64,000 nt of DNA, taken from an uncultured Sulfuricurvum sp. Lineage in GTDB: Bacteria; Campylobacterota; Campylobacteria; Campylobacterales; Sulfurimonadaceae. A program made the translations under genes and the position numbers. This document shows, one piece after another, positions 7,628 to 18,001 of this stretch. The DNA is taken from NCBI RefSeq assembly GCF_937936435.1, contig NZ_CALDDG010000002.1, forward strand, positions 1 to 64,000, in the 5' to 3' direction. The stretch's first letter is position 1, and each line of letters starts with the position of its first letter. The notes beneath the pieces are model-generated. The model was given only the letters and a program-made list of their open reading frames with translations. It had not been told where the DNA came from and made no database searches.

Positions 7628-9234
7628 ATTTTACATTGAAGCGCTTCCCCGACAAGGGTACGCGCGACCTCTTTTTTCCCATCGACCGTAACGGCGATAG
7701 GTAGATCGGAAAGAGCCTCTTTCTCTTCGAGGCTGACTACTTTTACAACCAATTTAACCTGTTTCGTATGCTTCAATATCGCTTCGCAAATCAGCCGTTT
7801 TTTCTCTAAATTATCCAAGGTTACAATGACACCTGCCGCCGTATCCAGACATAATAGATCTAGAATAGAAGGTTTCGCCATATCTCCGTAATAGGCTTCC
7901 TCACCCTCTTTCAACGCTTCCTGGACATGTTTGTAACTGTTATCGATAATAACGTATTGAATTCCGTGCTCGCGTAAATCTTTTGCGACAAACTTTCCGA
8001 CGATGCTGTATCCGCAAACAATAAAATGGTTCTGTCGTACCGAGAGAGAACTAAAATCATCCGTAGAACCCGGTTCTTTGAAAAAAAGTTTTGTCACCCA
8101 TTCGATCCGCTGCAAAATAAACGGGGTCAAAATCAACGATAAGACGACCGTCAATACCAACGTCTGCGATACCTGCTCATTCATCAGTTTATGGTTCCCT
8201 GCCAACGCGAAAATCGCAAAAGAAAACTCCCCGACCTGCGCTAATGCCATCGCCGTCTTCATCGCTGTTTTAACTTTGGTTGCGATACGGATAATCCAGA
8301 AAATAATAGCCGCTTTGATCATCAATATACCGATCAGAAGAGCAAATATTTCTCCGTAATGGTGCACAAAGAAAGCCAAATCGATCTTCATCCCGACCGT
8401 TACGAAAAACGTACCGAGCAACAAGTCTTTAAACGGAGCGATATCCGATTCGACTTTATGATGGTATTTCGTTTCGGCAATAATCATCCCGGCGATAAAC
8501 GCTCCTAGCGAATAAGTAAATCCGAATCCGTGCGCAAGCAGCGAAGCACCGACGACAATCACCAATACCGATCCCATAAAAAGTTCTTCGACGTTGGACC
8601 GGGACGAAAAATGGAGCAGCCACGTCATCGCGCGCTTTCCGATGACAAACAACAAACTGACGATCATCACGGCACTGATGGCGGTGTTTTCGAGAACCTG
8701 CTGGAAATCTTCGCCGTCCGAACTCATAAAACCGATCAAAAGGAGAATCGGAATAACCGCGATATCCTGAAAAATCAAAATCCCCATCGCACTTTGTCCG
8801 TAGGGACGATGAATCTCTTTGGTCGCTTTGAGATGACTCAATACGACTGCCGTCGACGAGAGCGAGAGGGCCATCGCAATAATGATCGACGAGGAGACCT
8901 GTATTGCGAACAGATTATGGGCTAAATAATAAAACAAGACGGCGGAGACGACGACTTGCAGCAGTCCGTTGACAAAGACATCGCGTTTCATCGTCCCCAA
9001 ACGCTGCAGCGACATCTCAAGCCCGATCGTAAACATCAGAAAAACAACCCCGAATTCCGCGATCAGCTCCAACGTATGCGAATCGGCCAAATGGCGCAGA
9101 TCAAACAGATACGAAACCGCCACTCCGGTCAAAATATATCCGATAATCTGGGAGACGCCGAATTGTTTTAAAATAAGATTGACGATGACGGAGACTCCCA
9201 ACGCCATTGTCACATAGTAGAGTGCTGATTCCAC
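7624..9234 (-). CDS. CPA2 family K+/H+ antiporter with RCK domain (KefB/YbaL-like)
   Basis: 536 residues: about 12 membrane helices of the Na+/H+ exchanger fold (residues 1-380) and a C-terminal TrkA-N/RCK domain (about 400-530). The helix with LSLSSTAVVLSHL and the GILIFQDIAVIP motif, with the conserved aspartate, are CPA2 hallmarks. The nucleotide loop of the RCK domain reads GYSIVG, so the second glycine of GxGxxG is replaced by serine. It probably exchanges K+ or Na+ for protons in pH or osmotic control. The gene stands alone, convergent with the pyrE string. Confidence 0.87.
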   Translation of the reverse strand: MESALYYVTMALGVSVIVNLILKQFGVSQIIGYILTGVAVSYLFDLRHLADSHTLELIAEFGVVFLMFTIGLEMSLQRLGTMKRDVFVNGLLQVVVSAVLFYYLAHNLFAIQVSSSIIIAMALSLSSTAVVLSHLKATKEIHRPYGQSAMGILIFQDIAVIPILLLIGFMSSDGEDFQQVLENTAISAVMIVSLLFVIGKRAMTWLLHFSSRSNVEELFMGSVLVIVVGASLLAHGFGFTYSLGAFIAGMIIAETKYHHKVESDIAPFKDLLLGTFFVTVGMKIDLAFFVHHYGEIFALLIGILMIKAAIIFWIIRIATKVKTAMKTAMALAQVGEFSFAIFALAGNHKLMNEQVSQTLVLTVVLSLILTPFILQRIEWVTKLFFKEPGSTDDFSSLSVRQNHFIVCGYSIVGKFVAKDLREHGIQYVIIDNSYKHVQEALKEGEEAYYGDMAKPSILDLLCLDTAAGVIVTLDNLEKKRLICEAILKHTKQVKLVVKVVSLEEKEALSDLPIAVTVDGKKEVARTLVGEALQCKI

Positions 9235-9362
9235 CGATTTCCTTTACATCACAAACCTATTACCGACCGCTTCTGCAATTGCCGAATCTTCGGATATTCA
9301 AATCCGCTATGACAACACACTATTTTTGCTTTCAAAGTAGCTTTTTATAAGTCTTAAAAGTA

Positions 9363-9368
9363 TATAAT
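9363..9368 (+). promoter_or_regulatory. -10 element (TATAAT) of pyrG-recJ
   Basis: TATAAT in the 230-base gap between the antiporter and pyrG, giving an untranslated leader of about 90 bases. No strong hairpin or ORF is evident in the leader; I see no attenuator. Confidence 0.4.
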
Positions 9369-9464
9369 ACGTTCCTTAAGAAGAGCGGCAATTTGTCGAC
9401 GTTTTGGATCATCACGACCCATTTAACCCCATCGTAAAAACGCTAAGAGCTAAGGAATGATTCA

Positions 9465-11093
9465 ATGACCAAATATATTTTTGTAACCGGCGGAGTTCTG
9501 AGTTCACTCGGAAAAGGGATTACGGCAGCCAGTATCGGCGCACTTCTCAAACACTCCGGAAAACAAGTCGGAATGCTCAAAATCGATCCGTATATCAACG
9601 TCGACCCCGGAACCATGAGTCCACTTGAGCACGGCGAGGTATTCGTTACCAAAGACGGCGCCGAAACCGACCTCGACATCGGTAACTACGAACGATTCCT
9701 CGATGCTTCATTTCTCCGTACCAGCAACTTCACGACGGGACAGGTTTACAGCAGTGTTATCGAACGCGAGCGCAGCGGAGGATATCTGGGTCAAACGATC
9801 CAAGTCGTCCCCCACATCGTCGGCGAAATCGTCGATCGGATCAAAAAAGCGGGAGAAGGGCATGAGATCCTCGTCGTCGAACTCGGCGGCACCGTCGGTG
9901 ATATCGAAGGGTTGCCGTATATGGAGGCGATCCGCATGATGAAACATGACGACGAGGTTGAGGGGACGTTCTTTATCCACGTAACCCTGATCCCGTTTAT
10001 CAAAGCGGCAGGCGAACATAAAAGCAAACCGACTCAGCATTCGGTTCAGGAACTCCGCCGTATCGGAATCACACCTCAGATGATTATCGCCCGTAGCGAA
10101 GAGCGCCTACCGAAAACCTTTAAGAAAAAATTGGCACTCGCTTGCGATGTCAGCAGTGACAGCATCATCGAAGCGATGGACGAGCAGACGATTTATGCGG
10201 TTCCGCTCAGTTTCATGCAGCAAAATATTTTGGCTCCGATTGCCAAAGAACTCGAACTCGGCGAACTCAAACCCGACATGGAGCAATGGGATTCGTTGGT
10301 TAAAAAAATCGTTTCGCCAAAACATCATGTCACGATCGGTTTCGTCGGCAAATATCTGGAACTCAAAGAGTCGTATAAATCGTTGATCGAAGCGCTGATC
10401 CATTCGGGTGCGCATCTCGATACCCGTGTCGCGATACACTGGGTAGACAGTGAAAAAATCGAGACTTCGGGAGCGGAAGCGCTGCTGCGCGACTGCGATT
10501 CGGTCCTCGTGGCCGGAGGGTTCGGAAACCGTGGTGTAGAAGGGAAAATCGAAGCGATCCGCTATGCCCGCGAAAACCGTATTCCGTATTTGGGAATCTG
10601 TCTGGGGATGCAACTCTCGATCGTCGAGTATGCCCGCAATGTTCTGGGTTATGAAGACGCCAATTCAATCGAATTCAATCCGCAGACAACCCATCCGATG
10701 ATCTACCTGATCGATAACTTCATCGACCAGTCGGGAGAAACCCAGCTGCGTACCCACACGTCACCGATGGGGGGAACACTCCGTCTGGGCGAATACCCGT
10801 GCCAAACCAAAGAAGGATCGAAACTGCGCGCCGCGTATAACGACGAAGCACTTATTTATGAGCGCCACCGTCACCGTTACGAAGCCAATCCAACGTATCG
10901 TGATGCACTCGAAGCGGCGGGGATGATTGTAACCGGCGAATCTCACGGATTGATCGAAGCGGTTGAAATTCCTGAGCATCCATGGTTTTTGGGAGTACAG
11001 TTCCATCCTGAATTTACCTCCCGCCTCCAAAGCCCGAATGCTTCTATTCTCGGGTTTGTCAAAGCGACATTTGAACATGCGAATCCTGCCTGA
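9465..11093 (+). CDS. pyrG: CTP synthase
   Basis: 542 residues, full length. The N-terminal amidoligase domain opens with [17 protein letters not shown], and the C-terminal glutamine amidotransferase has the nucleophile elbow GICLGMQ and the HPE-type motif FHPEF. It makes CTP from UTP, ATP and glutamine in the cytoplasm. recJ begins inside its last codons, an arrangement also known from Campylobacter. Confidence 0.97.
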   Translation: MTKYIFVTGGVLSSLGKGITAASIGALLKHSGKQVGMLKIDPYINVDPGTMSPLEHGEVFVTKDGAETDLDIGNYERFLDASFLRTSNFTTGQVYSSVIERERSGGYLGQTIQVVPHIVGEIVDRIKKAGEGHEILVVELGGTVGDIEGLPYMEAIRMMKHDDEVEGTFFIHVTLIPFIKAAGEHKSKPTQHSVQELRRIGITPQMIIARSEERLPKTFKKKLALACDVSSDSIIEAMDEQTIYAVPLSFMQQNILAPIAKELELGELKPDMEQWDSLVKKIVSPKHHVTIGFVGKYLELKESYKSLIEALIHSGAHLDTRVAIHWVDSEKIETSGAEALLRDCDSVLVAGGFGNRGVEGKIEAIRYARENRIPYLGICLGMQLSIVEYARNVLGYEDANSIEFNPQTTHPMIYLIDNFIDQSGETQLRTHTSPMGGTLRLGEYPCQTKEGSKLRAAYNDEALIYERHRHRYEANPTYRDALEAAGMIVTGESHGLIEAVEIPEHPWFLGVQFHPEFTSRLQSPNASILGFVKATFEHANPA

Positions 11094-12672
11094 GGTCCCC
11101 CTTCTCGACCACAGCACTCTGGGAGATTATCTCTCCCGACGTTTTGATACACAAAGCGTCTCCCTCTCCGACATCCCTCATCCCAATCAGCTCAAAGATG
11201 CCGATAAAGCAGCCAAACGGCTGGCCAAAGCGATTCGCAACAAAGAGCGTATCGTCCTTGTAGGAGACTATGATGTCGACGGGGTCACCTCCACCGCCAT
11301 CGTCAAACGTTTTTTCGACCTCATCCCCTACCCGCTAAGTACCGTCATCCCAAACCGTTTTACCGACGGATACGGTGTCTCTCGCAATGTTTTGGAACGG
11401 ATTGATGCCGATGTCATCTTTACGGTCGATAACGGGATCAATGCTCACGAAGCGGCACAATTGTGCCGGGAACGGAATATCGATCTGATTATCACCGATC
11501 ACCATACCCCTTCCGACACCCTTCCGGATGCCTATGCCATCGTCAACCCGAAACAGCACGATTGTCCTTACCCCTTCAAAGAGATATGCGGTGCTCAGGT
11601 GGGATGGCTTTTGATGGGGCTTATTAAGCATGAACTAGGCCTTGAGATCGATATGCGGCGCTTTTTCCCGTTCCTCGCCCTCGCCGTCATTGCCGATGTG
11701 ATGCCGCTGATCGGAATCAACCGGGCCATCGTCAAAACAGGCTTGGACATGATGCAGCGTTCTCCTATGGCCCCGTTTGCCATGATCCGCGATTTTCTGA
11801 ACCGTTCGGCGATCACCTCCGAAGACATCGCGTTTCAGATTGCACCGCGGATCAATTCTGCCGGACGGCTCGAAGATGCATCGATCGCTTTGGAGTTTTT
11901 GCTCGCCGATACGATGGAGCACGCGTATCATCAGTTTGAGATTCTCACCGCCCTCAATACCCTGCGCAAAGAGACCGAAGCGCAAACGACGGCCGAGGCG
12001 ATGCTCTCCGTCTGCGAAAACGATACCGTCATCGTCGTTGCGGGCGAACACTGGAATGAAGGGGTGGTCGGAATCGTCGCATCCCGACTCGTAAACCACT
12101 TTCAAAAACCGGCCATTGTCCTGAGTATCCATAACGGCATCGCCAAAGGTTCCGGCAGAAGTATCGGAAATGTCGATCTTTATACTCTGATCAAGTCGCA
12201 AGAGCACCTCCTCGCCAAATTTGGCGGACATAAAATGGCAGCAGGATTATCGATGGATATCCACAATGTCGATGCATTCCGCACCGGGATCAATCAAGCG
12301 GCATCGACGATCGAACCGTCCGATTTTATCCCCGTAAACGATATCGTCGGAGAGCTGGAACATGAAAGTATCAATTTTCAGCTCTTAGAGCTGCTAGAGC
12401 GCTTTGAGCCTTACGGAGAAGGCAATCCCCGTCCCCGCTTTTTACTTCGCGATGCCGAAGTAATCAGCGTCAAACTTTTCGGAAGCGATCAATCTCACAG
12501 CCGTCTCGAACTGCGTCCCTCCCGTGTTAGTCCGAAAACACTGGAACTGGTCGCTTTCCGCCGTGCCCTCAGTGCTCCGGAAAATAAGAAAATGAGTTGC
12601 AGCTATACCGTCAACAAAAATGAATGGAACGGACGGGTCTCTTTACAGCTTATGGTTGAAAAAGTCTTTTGA
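11077..12672 (+). CDS. recJ: single-stranded-DNA-specific exonuclease RecJ
   Basis: 531 residues from the ATG overlapping pyrG by 17 bases; the upstream extension of the frame lies inside pyrG and is not used. DHH-family motifs are present: [11 protein letters not shown] (motif I), VDNGINA, TDHHT (the DHH motif) and the DHHA1 glycine-rich GGHKMAAG. RecJ degrades single-stranded DNA 5' to 3' in recombinational and mismatch repair. It is slightly short compared with E. coli RecJ (577), as is usual in this phylum. Confidence 0.94.
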   Translation: MRILPEVPLLDHSTLGDYLSRRFDTQSVSLSDIPHPNQLKDADKAAKRLAKAIRNKERIVLVGDYDVDGVTSTAIVKRFFDLIPYPLSTVIPNRFTDGYGVSRNVLERIDADVIFTVDNGINAHEAAQLCRERNIDLIITDHHTPSDTLPDAYAIVNPKQHDCPYPFKEICGAQVGWLLMGLIKHELGLEIDMRRFFPFLALAVIADVMPLIGINRAIVKTGLDMMQRSPMAPFAMIRDFLNRSAITSEDIAFQIAPRINSAGRLEDASIALEFLLADTMEHAYHQFEILTALNTLRKETEAQTTAEAMLSVCENDTVIVVAGEHWNEGVVGIVASRLVNHFQKPAIVLSIHNGIAKGSGRSIGNVDLYTLIKSQEHLLAKFGGHKMAAGLSMDIHNVDAFRTGINQAASTIEPSDFIPVNDIVGELEHESINFQLLELLERFEPYGEGNPRPRFLLRDAEVISVKLFGSDQSHSRLELRPSRVSPKTLELVAFRRALSAPENKKMSCSYTVNKNEWNGRVSLQLMVEKVF

Positions 12673-13136
12673 TGCTTCGCCCATTCATTGCCGTATGTCT
12701 CCTCTTTTTTATGTACGGATGCCAATCCCCAGAGCGTAATCTCCCTTATCCGCTCACCGTTACCGAGGACGGTCTGGGAGCCATCCATGCCGATACGCCG
12801 ATGGATCTCATCCAGAGCAAACTGAGCGGCTTTAGCTTTGAGAAACTGAGCCGGATCACGCCGGAGCATCCCGAAATCATCGTGCAGCTCAAACGGGGAA
12901 GCAATGTTCTCGCCCAGATCGTCTCCGACCGGTCCGGCAAAAAAATATCTGCCATCGTCATCGTTTCCCCACTCATTACCAATCGGCATAACGAAGGGAT
13001 AACCGGACAGTTGCGTTCTAACATTCCCCTCACCTGCGACGAGAACGGATGTTTCTATACCGATGAGCCATCCGTACGTTATCGGCTCGACCCCTCCGAC
13101 AAAACGATCCGCGAAATTACCTATCAAAAGCTATAA
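12672..13136 (+). CDS. predicted lipoprotein (possibly DUF1131/YfeY-like)
   Basis: 154 residues. A short hydrophobic signal ends in a lipobox-like FMYGC (Cys at about residue 17), predicting a lipid-anchored envelope protein. The ATG overlaps the recJ stop in TGATG. The mature part begins with a polar linker, then PYPLTVTEDGLGAIHADTPM, which reminds me of the DUF1131 lipoproteins (E. coli YfeY); that link is tentative. Two cysteines (CDENGC) could form a disulfide. Confidence 0.72.
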   Translation: MLRPFIAVCLLFFMYGCQSPERNLPYPLTVTEDGLGAIHADTPMDLIQSKLSGFSFEKLSRITPEHPEIIVQLKRGSNVLAQIVSDRSGKKISAIVIVSPLITNRHNEGITGQLRSNIPLTCDENGCFYTDEPSVRYRLDPSDKTIREITYQKL

Positions 13137-13142
13137 TACGCC

Positions 13143-14183
13143 ATGGACACTTTTTTTATTGAATTTCGCGATCCTCTCTTCGGGATTGTCGTTTTTTTTA
13201 TCCTCCTTTTTATCCTGTCGTTTTTAAGCTACTGGTGGGGGCGCTACAAAGCGGCCCGCGAGCACCGTGATCTCGAGTCCTTTTTAGGGAAATTCGAAGC
13301 GATAGGGGAAGCCCAGCTCACGGAGCAGGTACAAACGAACTCCCTCTCAAGCGAATCGTGGCTTTTGCTCGCACAAAGTTTTGAGCATCAGGGGAACTAC
13401 GAGAAAAGCGTCGAGATATATCACGCCCTTTTATCCAAAAACCGCGATCCGATCTTTCAGAAAGATGCCCTCCTTCTCTTGGGAAAAAGCCTTTTCAAAG
13501 CCGGTTTTTTAGAACGTTCTCGCCAAACCTTTTTACAAATACTCCAGAATCACCCGCGCACCCCACAGGCGCTTCATTATCTGATATTGATTTACGAACA
13601 GCTCCAGCAATACGACAAGGCGCTGGAAGTGACCGAGTCGCTTCTGGAACTCTCTTCCGACACCGTCAATGAAAAACTCTATCTCGAATGCCGCATCCTC
13701 ATAGGCGATCACCGTATCTCCATTGATGAAAAAGCAACACGGCTGATCGAGATTTATGAAACACACCATACTCTGGGCTATATGATTTTTGAGTGGCTTT
13801 TCACCTACCGTCCCCTTTTGGGATGGAAACATTTCGACCAGTCCCTCAGCTCACGGATCACCGATATTCTGTGGCGTACAGCGGATGACAATCTTGATTT
13901 GGATATAATTGCGAGCAACACCTATCTACGGGAGCTCTTCAGCGCCAAAGGATCCGTCGATCTGGCAAGCGGAAGCTCCTTGTTTGAGCTAGACACCCTG
14001 ATCACTCTGCATCAATGCGGTGCGTCAAAAGCCACGTTACAGTTCGAGTACACGTGTGATAAGTGTAATATGATCTCTTTTTTACCGTTTCACCGCTGTC
14101 CGCACTGTCACGCCATCGACACGGTAGGGGTTATCATGAATCTGACAAAGGAACGGTTTGAAGGCAATAACTCTCTTCAGTGA
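13143..14183 (+). CDS. TPR protein with N-terminal anchor and zinc ribbon (LapB/YciM-like)
   Basis: 346 residues. One membrane helix (about 12-34) is followed by a basic patch, several TPR-type helix pairs (about 65-200) and a C-terminal zinc ribbon, CDKC...CPHC (about 302-324). This matches LapB/YciM, the inner-membrane protein that controls LPS synthesis by delivering LpxC to FtsH. The middle is divergent, so the functional match is an inference from architecture. It lies six bases after the lipoprotein gene and overlaps rnhA by 26 bases. Confidence 0.72.
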   Translation: MDTFFIEFRDPLFGIVVFFILLFILSFLSYWWGRYKAAREHRDLESFLGKFEAIGEAQLTEQVQTNSLSSESWLLLAQSFEHQGNYEKSVEIYHALLSKNRDPIFQKDALLLLGKSLFKAGFLERSRQTFLQILQNHPRTPQALHYLILIYEQLQQYDKALEVTESLLELSSDTVNEKLYLECRILIGDHRISIDEKATRLIEIYETHHTLGYMIFEWLFTYRPLLGWKHFDQSLSSRITDILWRTADDNLDLDIIASNTYLRELFSAKGSVDLASGSSLFELDTLITLHQCGASKATLQFEYTCDKCNMISFLPFHRCPHCHAIDTVGVIMNLTKERFEGNNSLQ

Positions 14184-14598
14184 CGGCTCTGCGCTCGGGA
14201 ACCCAGGACCGGGGGGCTACGGAGCGATCTTACGCTACGGTACGACCGAGAAAATCATCCGTGGGGGAGAGGCGCATACGACGAATAACCGTATGGAGCT
14301 CAAAGGGGTCATCGAAGGGCTCAGAGCCTTGAAAGAGCCCTGCGACGTCACTATTATTTCCGATTCCAGCTACGTGATCCGAGGGATCAATGAATGGTTG
14401 GAGGGGTGGATAAAACGCCGTTTTGCCAAAGTCAAAAATCCTGATCTTTGGCAGGAGTATATTGCCGTATCGTCTACGCACCGTATCAACGGCGTCTGGG
14501 TACGGGGGCATAACGGCCATCCCGAAAACGAACAATGCGACCAAATCGCCCGAGAAGAGGCAGAAAAATTTAAAAAAGGACTAAAGGCAAATGAATGA
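14158..14598 (+). CDS. rnhA: ribonuclease HI
   Basis: 146 residues from a TTG start, preceded by AAGGA at a good spacing; no ATG fits, because the first motif begins at residue 7. The four catalytic acids are visible: D9 (FSDGS), E47 (RMELKG), D69 (ISDSS) and D128 (EQCDQIA). It cleaves RNA in RNA-DNA hybrids. It sits in the rnhA-rnc-aroC string known from Campylobacter, with rnc overlapping its end by eight bases. Confidence 0.95.
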   Translation: MKAITLFSDGSALGNPGPGGYGAILRYGTTEKIIRGGEAHTTNNRMELKGVIEGLRALKEPCDVTIISDSSYVIRGINEWLEGWIKRRFAKVKNPDLWQEYIAVSSTHRINGVWVRGHNGHPENEQCDQIAREEAEKFKKGLKANE

Positions 14599-15271
14599 TC
14601 TACACACCCTTCAAGAACAGCTAGGGTACTCTTTCCAAAACCAACAGCTCCTTATTGAAGCGCTGACGCATAAAAGCTACAAACAGCCCTACAATAATGA
14701 GCGGTTGGAATTTTTGGGAGACGCGGTACTCGATTTGATCGTCGGAGAATATCTCTATACCAAATTTCGCAATTACGATGAAGGAAAGCTCTCCAAGATG
14801 CGGGCGTCTCTCGTCAACGAAGAGGGGTTCACCTCGCTTGCGAACCACTTGGGACTTGGGGAATATATCTATCTCTCCAATGCCGAAGAAAACAACAGCG
14901 GGCGAACCAAGAGTTCTCTGCTGTCCAATGCGTTCGAAGCACTGATGGGGGCGATATATCTGGAAACGGGTCTGGGAAAAGTTCAGGAGATTACCGTCAA
15001 GCTTCTCGAACTCGTCCATCCGGATATTTCGCTCGATTCACTGTTTAAAGACTATAAAACCTCTCTACAAGAACTCACGCAGGCCCACTACGGGATTACT
15101 CCCGAATATCAGCTGATTGCCGCACACGGTCCCGATCACAAAAAAGAGTTCGAGGTTGCCGTTTTGATCGACGGCAAACGCTATGCCTCCGCACAAGGAA
15201 AAAGCAAAAAGCAAGCACAGCAGGAAGCGGCTCAAATCGCCCTTCAAATGCTCACCAAGGAATTAAAATGA
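14591..15271 (+). CDS. rnc: ribonuclease III
   Basis: 226 residues. The RNase III signature [14 protein letters not shown] (about 36-49) carries the catalytic glutamate and aspartate. The second acidic site is in the [13 protein letters not shown] region, and a C-terminal double-stranded-RNA-binding domain runs from about 155 (KTSLQELTQ, then [16 protein letters not shown]). It processes rRNA precursors and structured mRNAs. The stop is followed by a short structured insert before aroC. Confidence 0.96.
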   Translation: MNDLHTLQEQLGYSFQNQQLLIEALTHKSYKQPYNNERLEFLGDAVLDLIVGEYLYTKFRNYDEGKLSKMRASLVNEEGFTSLANHLGLGEYIYLSNAEENNSGRTKSSLLSNAFEALMGAIYLETGLGKVQEITVKLLELVHPDISLDSLFKDYKTSLQELTQAHYGITPEYQLIAAHGPDHKKEFEVAVLIDGKRYASAQGKSKKQAQQEAAQIALQMLTKELK

Positions 15272-15357
15272 AAAATCGGGCCCACTGCCGAAGTGAACTC
15301 AGCGTTAGCGTAGCCAAAGGGGGCTTTGCCCCCTTTGCGTTAGGAAATTAAAATGAA
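15259..15357. repeat. small structured insert between rnc and aroC with flanking near-duplicates
   Basis: GGAATTAAAATGAA (15259-15272, spanning the rnc stop) recurs as GGAAATTAAAATGAA (15343-15357, spanning the aroC start). Between them are about 70 bases with a perfect hairpin: AAAGGGGGC (15316-15324), loop TTT, GCCCCCTTT (15328-15336). Without the insert the rnc stop and aroC start would overlap in ATGA, as elsewhere in this genome. This looks like insertion of a small palindromic element with duplication of the target. The hairpin lacks a U-tract, so it is not an obvious terminator. Confidence 0.5.
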
Positions 15358-16429
15358 CCGCTTCGGAGAACGTTTTACCATCAGCACTTTCGGAGAATCG
15401 CACGGAAAAGCGATCGGTTGTCTCATGGACGGTGTACCGGCGGGACTTCCTATCGATGAGAGTTTCATCCAAAGCGAACTTGATCGCCGCCGTCCCGGGC
15501 AAAACGAATTCGCTACCGCCCGCAAAGAGGCGGATAAAGTAGAAATCCTCAGCGGAACCTTCGAAGGGCTCAGCACCGGAACCCCTATCATGATGGTCAT
15601 TTACAATACCGATCAAAAAAGCGGTGATTATTCCAACGTCAAAGATATCTTTCGCCCCGGACATGCCGATTTTACCTATATGCATAAATACGGCCTACGA
15701 GATTATCGCGGCGGCGGCCGCTCTTCGGCACGGGAAACGGCAGCGAGAGTAGCGGGCGGCGCGGTTGCCAAACTGATGCTCCGATCCCTCGGAATCACCT
15801 TTCAAAGCGGTATCAGCGCCATTCACGGAATCGAAGCACTCTCTCTCGATTTCACCTACCCGCCGAACAGTCCGATCTATGCGCTCGATCCCAACGTCGA
15901 AGAGGCACAAAAAGCCGCTATCTTGGAGGCCAAAAACGCTCACGATTCGGTCGGTGGAGTTGCTACCGTCAAAATTTCGGGTCTTCCGATCGGCTTGGGT
16001 GAGGGGTTGTACTACAAACTCGACGCCGTACTCGCCGAAGCGATGATGGGGATCAACGCCGTCAAAGCGGTCGAAATCGGCGAAGGGATCCATAGTACTC
16101 AGCTTCTCGCGTCACAAAACAACGATCCTATCAGCCCGAAAGGGTTTAAAACCAACCATGCCGGAGGCATTTTGGGTGGTATGAGCAACGGAGACGACGT
16201 ACTTATCCGTGTCCATTTCAAACCGACCCCTTCGATTTTCATCGATCAGGAGAGCATCAACACTGCCAACGAAAGCGTCCATGTATCGCTCAAAGGGAGA
16301 CATGACCCCTGCGTCGCGGTACGCGGCTCGGTCGTGGCCGAATCGATGGCAGCGCTCGTCATCGCTGATATGCTTTTACTCAATATGGGACGTACGATGA
16401 GCGGGGTAGAGGGGTATTACCGAAAGTAG
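15353..16429 (+). CDS. aroC: chorismate synthase
   Basis: 358 residues. It opens with the family signature GESHGKAIGCLMDGVPAG and has the FMN-binding RGGGRSSARETAARVAGG block (about 120-137) and the late MSGVEGYY. It converts EPSP to chorismate, the last common step to aromatic amino acids and folate. Full length, last gene of the recJ-to-aroC run. Confidence 0.97.
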   Translation: MNRFGERFTISTFGESHGKAIGCLMDGVPAGLPIDESFIQSELDRRRPGQNEFATARKEADKVEILSGTFEGLSTGTPIMMVIYNTDQKSGDYSNVKDIFRPGHADFTYMHKYGLRDYRGGGRSSARETAARVAGGAVAKLMLRSLGITFQSGISAIHGIEALSLDFTYPPNSPIYALDPNVEEAQKAAILEAKNAHDSVGGVATVKISGLPIGLGEGLYYKLDAVLAEAMMGINAVKAVEIGEGIHSTQLLASQNNDPISPKGFKTNHAGGILGGMSNGDDVLIRVHFKPTPSIFIDQESINTANESVHVSLKGRHDPCVAVRGSVVAESMAALVIADMLLLNMGRTMSGVEGYYRK

Positions 16430-16534
16430 GCGACACGCCCTCCTTTAGCCCCCTTTTTCCTCCCTGAGAAGAAACGTATCCGTCTTTAAGCTTTCTTTGA
16501 CTACCATTTAGAATTCCTATACAAAGGGTTCTTT

Positions 16535-18001
16535 GTGACCAGTCCGATTCAAAACTGCTACCTCCTAGATACCTCCGTAATTTTAGACGATCCGACCAAC
16601 ATTCTACGAATCAGCGATGAGAACCAAAACGGTATCCTTATCACGAACATCGTTTTGGCAGAGCTCAACAGTAAAAAAGACGATATGCGCTCTGAAGCGG
16701 GGTTCCAGGCCCGTGAGTTTTTTCGCCTTGCCGATGCGGCATGGGGGGAACCGATCAGTTCGGTAGAGTTACCGCGATGCGTTCAGGATCGGATCGATCT
16801 CTCTTTATGTCAGCATGACCGTTACTACCGTCTCTCCCTTAATTTCGACCGTTCTTTGCACGGGGGAGAAGAGAACCTCATCGATTTGTTTATCGTCCAC
16901 CGCGAGCACTACCGCGTCTCGAACAATTTTTCAGAACCCAAAGGGCTTAATGACGCCAAAATCGGCGAAATCGCCGACGATTACGATCTAACCCTCCTCA
17001 GTAACGACATGTCGTTTCGCATCGCCGCGGAAATACGGGGTATCCGCACCCAAAGCATCCGCAACAGCAGCGTCGAAGCACCTGAAAAAATCGACTTCTC
17101 CTATACGTACGAGTACGAAGAAACTCCCCTGCTTCCGGCTGAACCTCAGCACCATAACTTCGATCAGATCACCTTTATCCAAAAAGCGCTCAGTAGCGCA
17201 TCCGAGATGTACGAAACCGGAATCCAGCGCCACGCCTTCTGCATCAACAACCAAATCGAATGGTGCGACTTCGACCGCCGTTTCGGAGAACATTTCAACG
17301 AAGAGCTTGTCCGTCCACTGAATCTGGAGCAAAAGTTTTATTATGCGATGATGACCCACCCGCAAAACTATGTTACCGTTGTCGCCGGTTCCACCGGATC
17401 GGGGAAAACGCTGGTTGCATTGCAGGCGGGACTGGAACTTGTCGAAGAGGGGATTGTCGAGGGGATCGTTTATGCCCGAAACACCGTCACCTCGAACGAC
17501 CAGCAAGCCGAACTCGGCTTCCGCAAAGGGGATGAAGAGCAGAAATTGGGCTTTTTCATGTATCCGCTTTATGCCGCGGTCAATTTTACCATCGAGCACC
17601 AAAGCAAATACTCCATCGATGCACGGGTAGAATATACAGGCAACACCAACTCGGTCAAACGGGAAAATGCAACCGAAGTGTTTATGAAAAAATACAACAT
17701 CGAGGTCATGGATATCGCCCATATGCGCGGGACGACGATTTCGCGTAAATTCGTCATTATCGACGAAGCCCAAAACATGACCAATGCCACCCTGAAACTG
17801 ATCGGAACCCGGATGGGAGATGAGACCCGCCTCGTCGTCATGGGAGATCCCGGACAAATTGACCATCCGTTCCTCTCCAAACGCCGCAATGCGCTGGTCA
17901 GCTTGCTCAACAAAGCGCAGCATAACAATTTTATCGCCGGTATTCAGCTACGTCATACGATACGTTCACAGGTAGCGGATTGGTTTGATAAGAACTTTTA
18001 A
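16535..18001 (+). CDS. PIN-PhoH ATPase fusion
   Basis: 488 residues from a GTG start. The N-terminal PIN-type nuclease domain (about 1-155) begins YLLDTSVILDDP, with acidic residues in the expected places (D11 of LDTS, the LAELN glutamate and later DYDLTLLSND). The C-terminal PhoH ATPase has Walker A AGSTGSGKTLVA (about 283-294) and Walker B FVIIDEAQNM (about 405-414). This is the PhoH2/YlaK architecture, an RNA helicase plus RNase in characterised members. The gene stands alone, and an unusual hairpin-rich spacer follows it. Confidence 0.88.
   Translation: MTSPIQNCYLLDTSVILDDPTNILRISDENQNGILITNIVLAELNSKKDDMRSEAGFQAREFFRLADAAWGEPISSVELPRCVQDRIDLSLCQHDRYYRLSLNFDRSLHGGEENLIDLFIVHREHYRVSNNFSEPKGLNDAKIGEIADDYDLTLLSNDMSFRIAAEIRGIRTQSIRNSSVEAPEKIDFSYTYEYEETPLLPAEPQHHNFDQITFIQKALSSASEMYETGIQRHAFCINNQIEWCDFDRRFGEHFNEELVRPLNLEQKFYYAMMTHPQNYVTVVAGSTGSGKTLVALQAGLELVEEGIVEGIVYARNTVTSNDQQAELGFRKGDEEQKLGFFMYPLYAAVNFTIEHQSKYSIDARVEYTGNTNSVKRENATEVFMKKYNIEVMDIAHMRGTTISRKFVIIDEAQNMTNATLKLIGTRMGDETRLVVMGDPGQIDHPFLSKRRNALVSLLNKAQHNNFIAGIQLRHTIRSQVADWFDKNF

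Noticed and set aside
9235..9464. pyrG leader as an attenuator or riboswitch
   Set aside because: No stable hairpin with U-tract and no recognised aptamer features are visible.
10963..11076. N-terminal extension of recJ into pyrG
   Set aside because: The 38 extra residues read out of frame through the conserved end of pyrG and do not resemble RecJ; the ATG at 11077 fits.
16988..17923. 311-residue open frame on the minus strand opposite phoH
   Set aside because: It lies wholly inside a gene with strong PIN and PhoH motifs, has no ribosome site and no recognisable domain; it is a codon-bias shadow.
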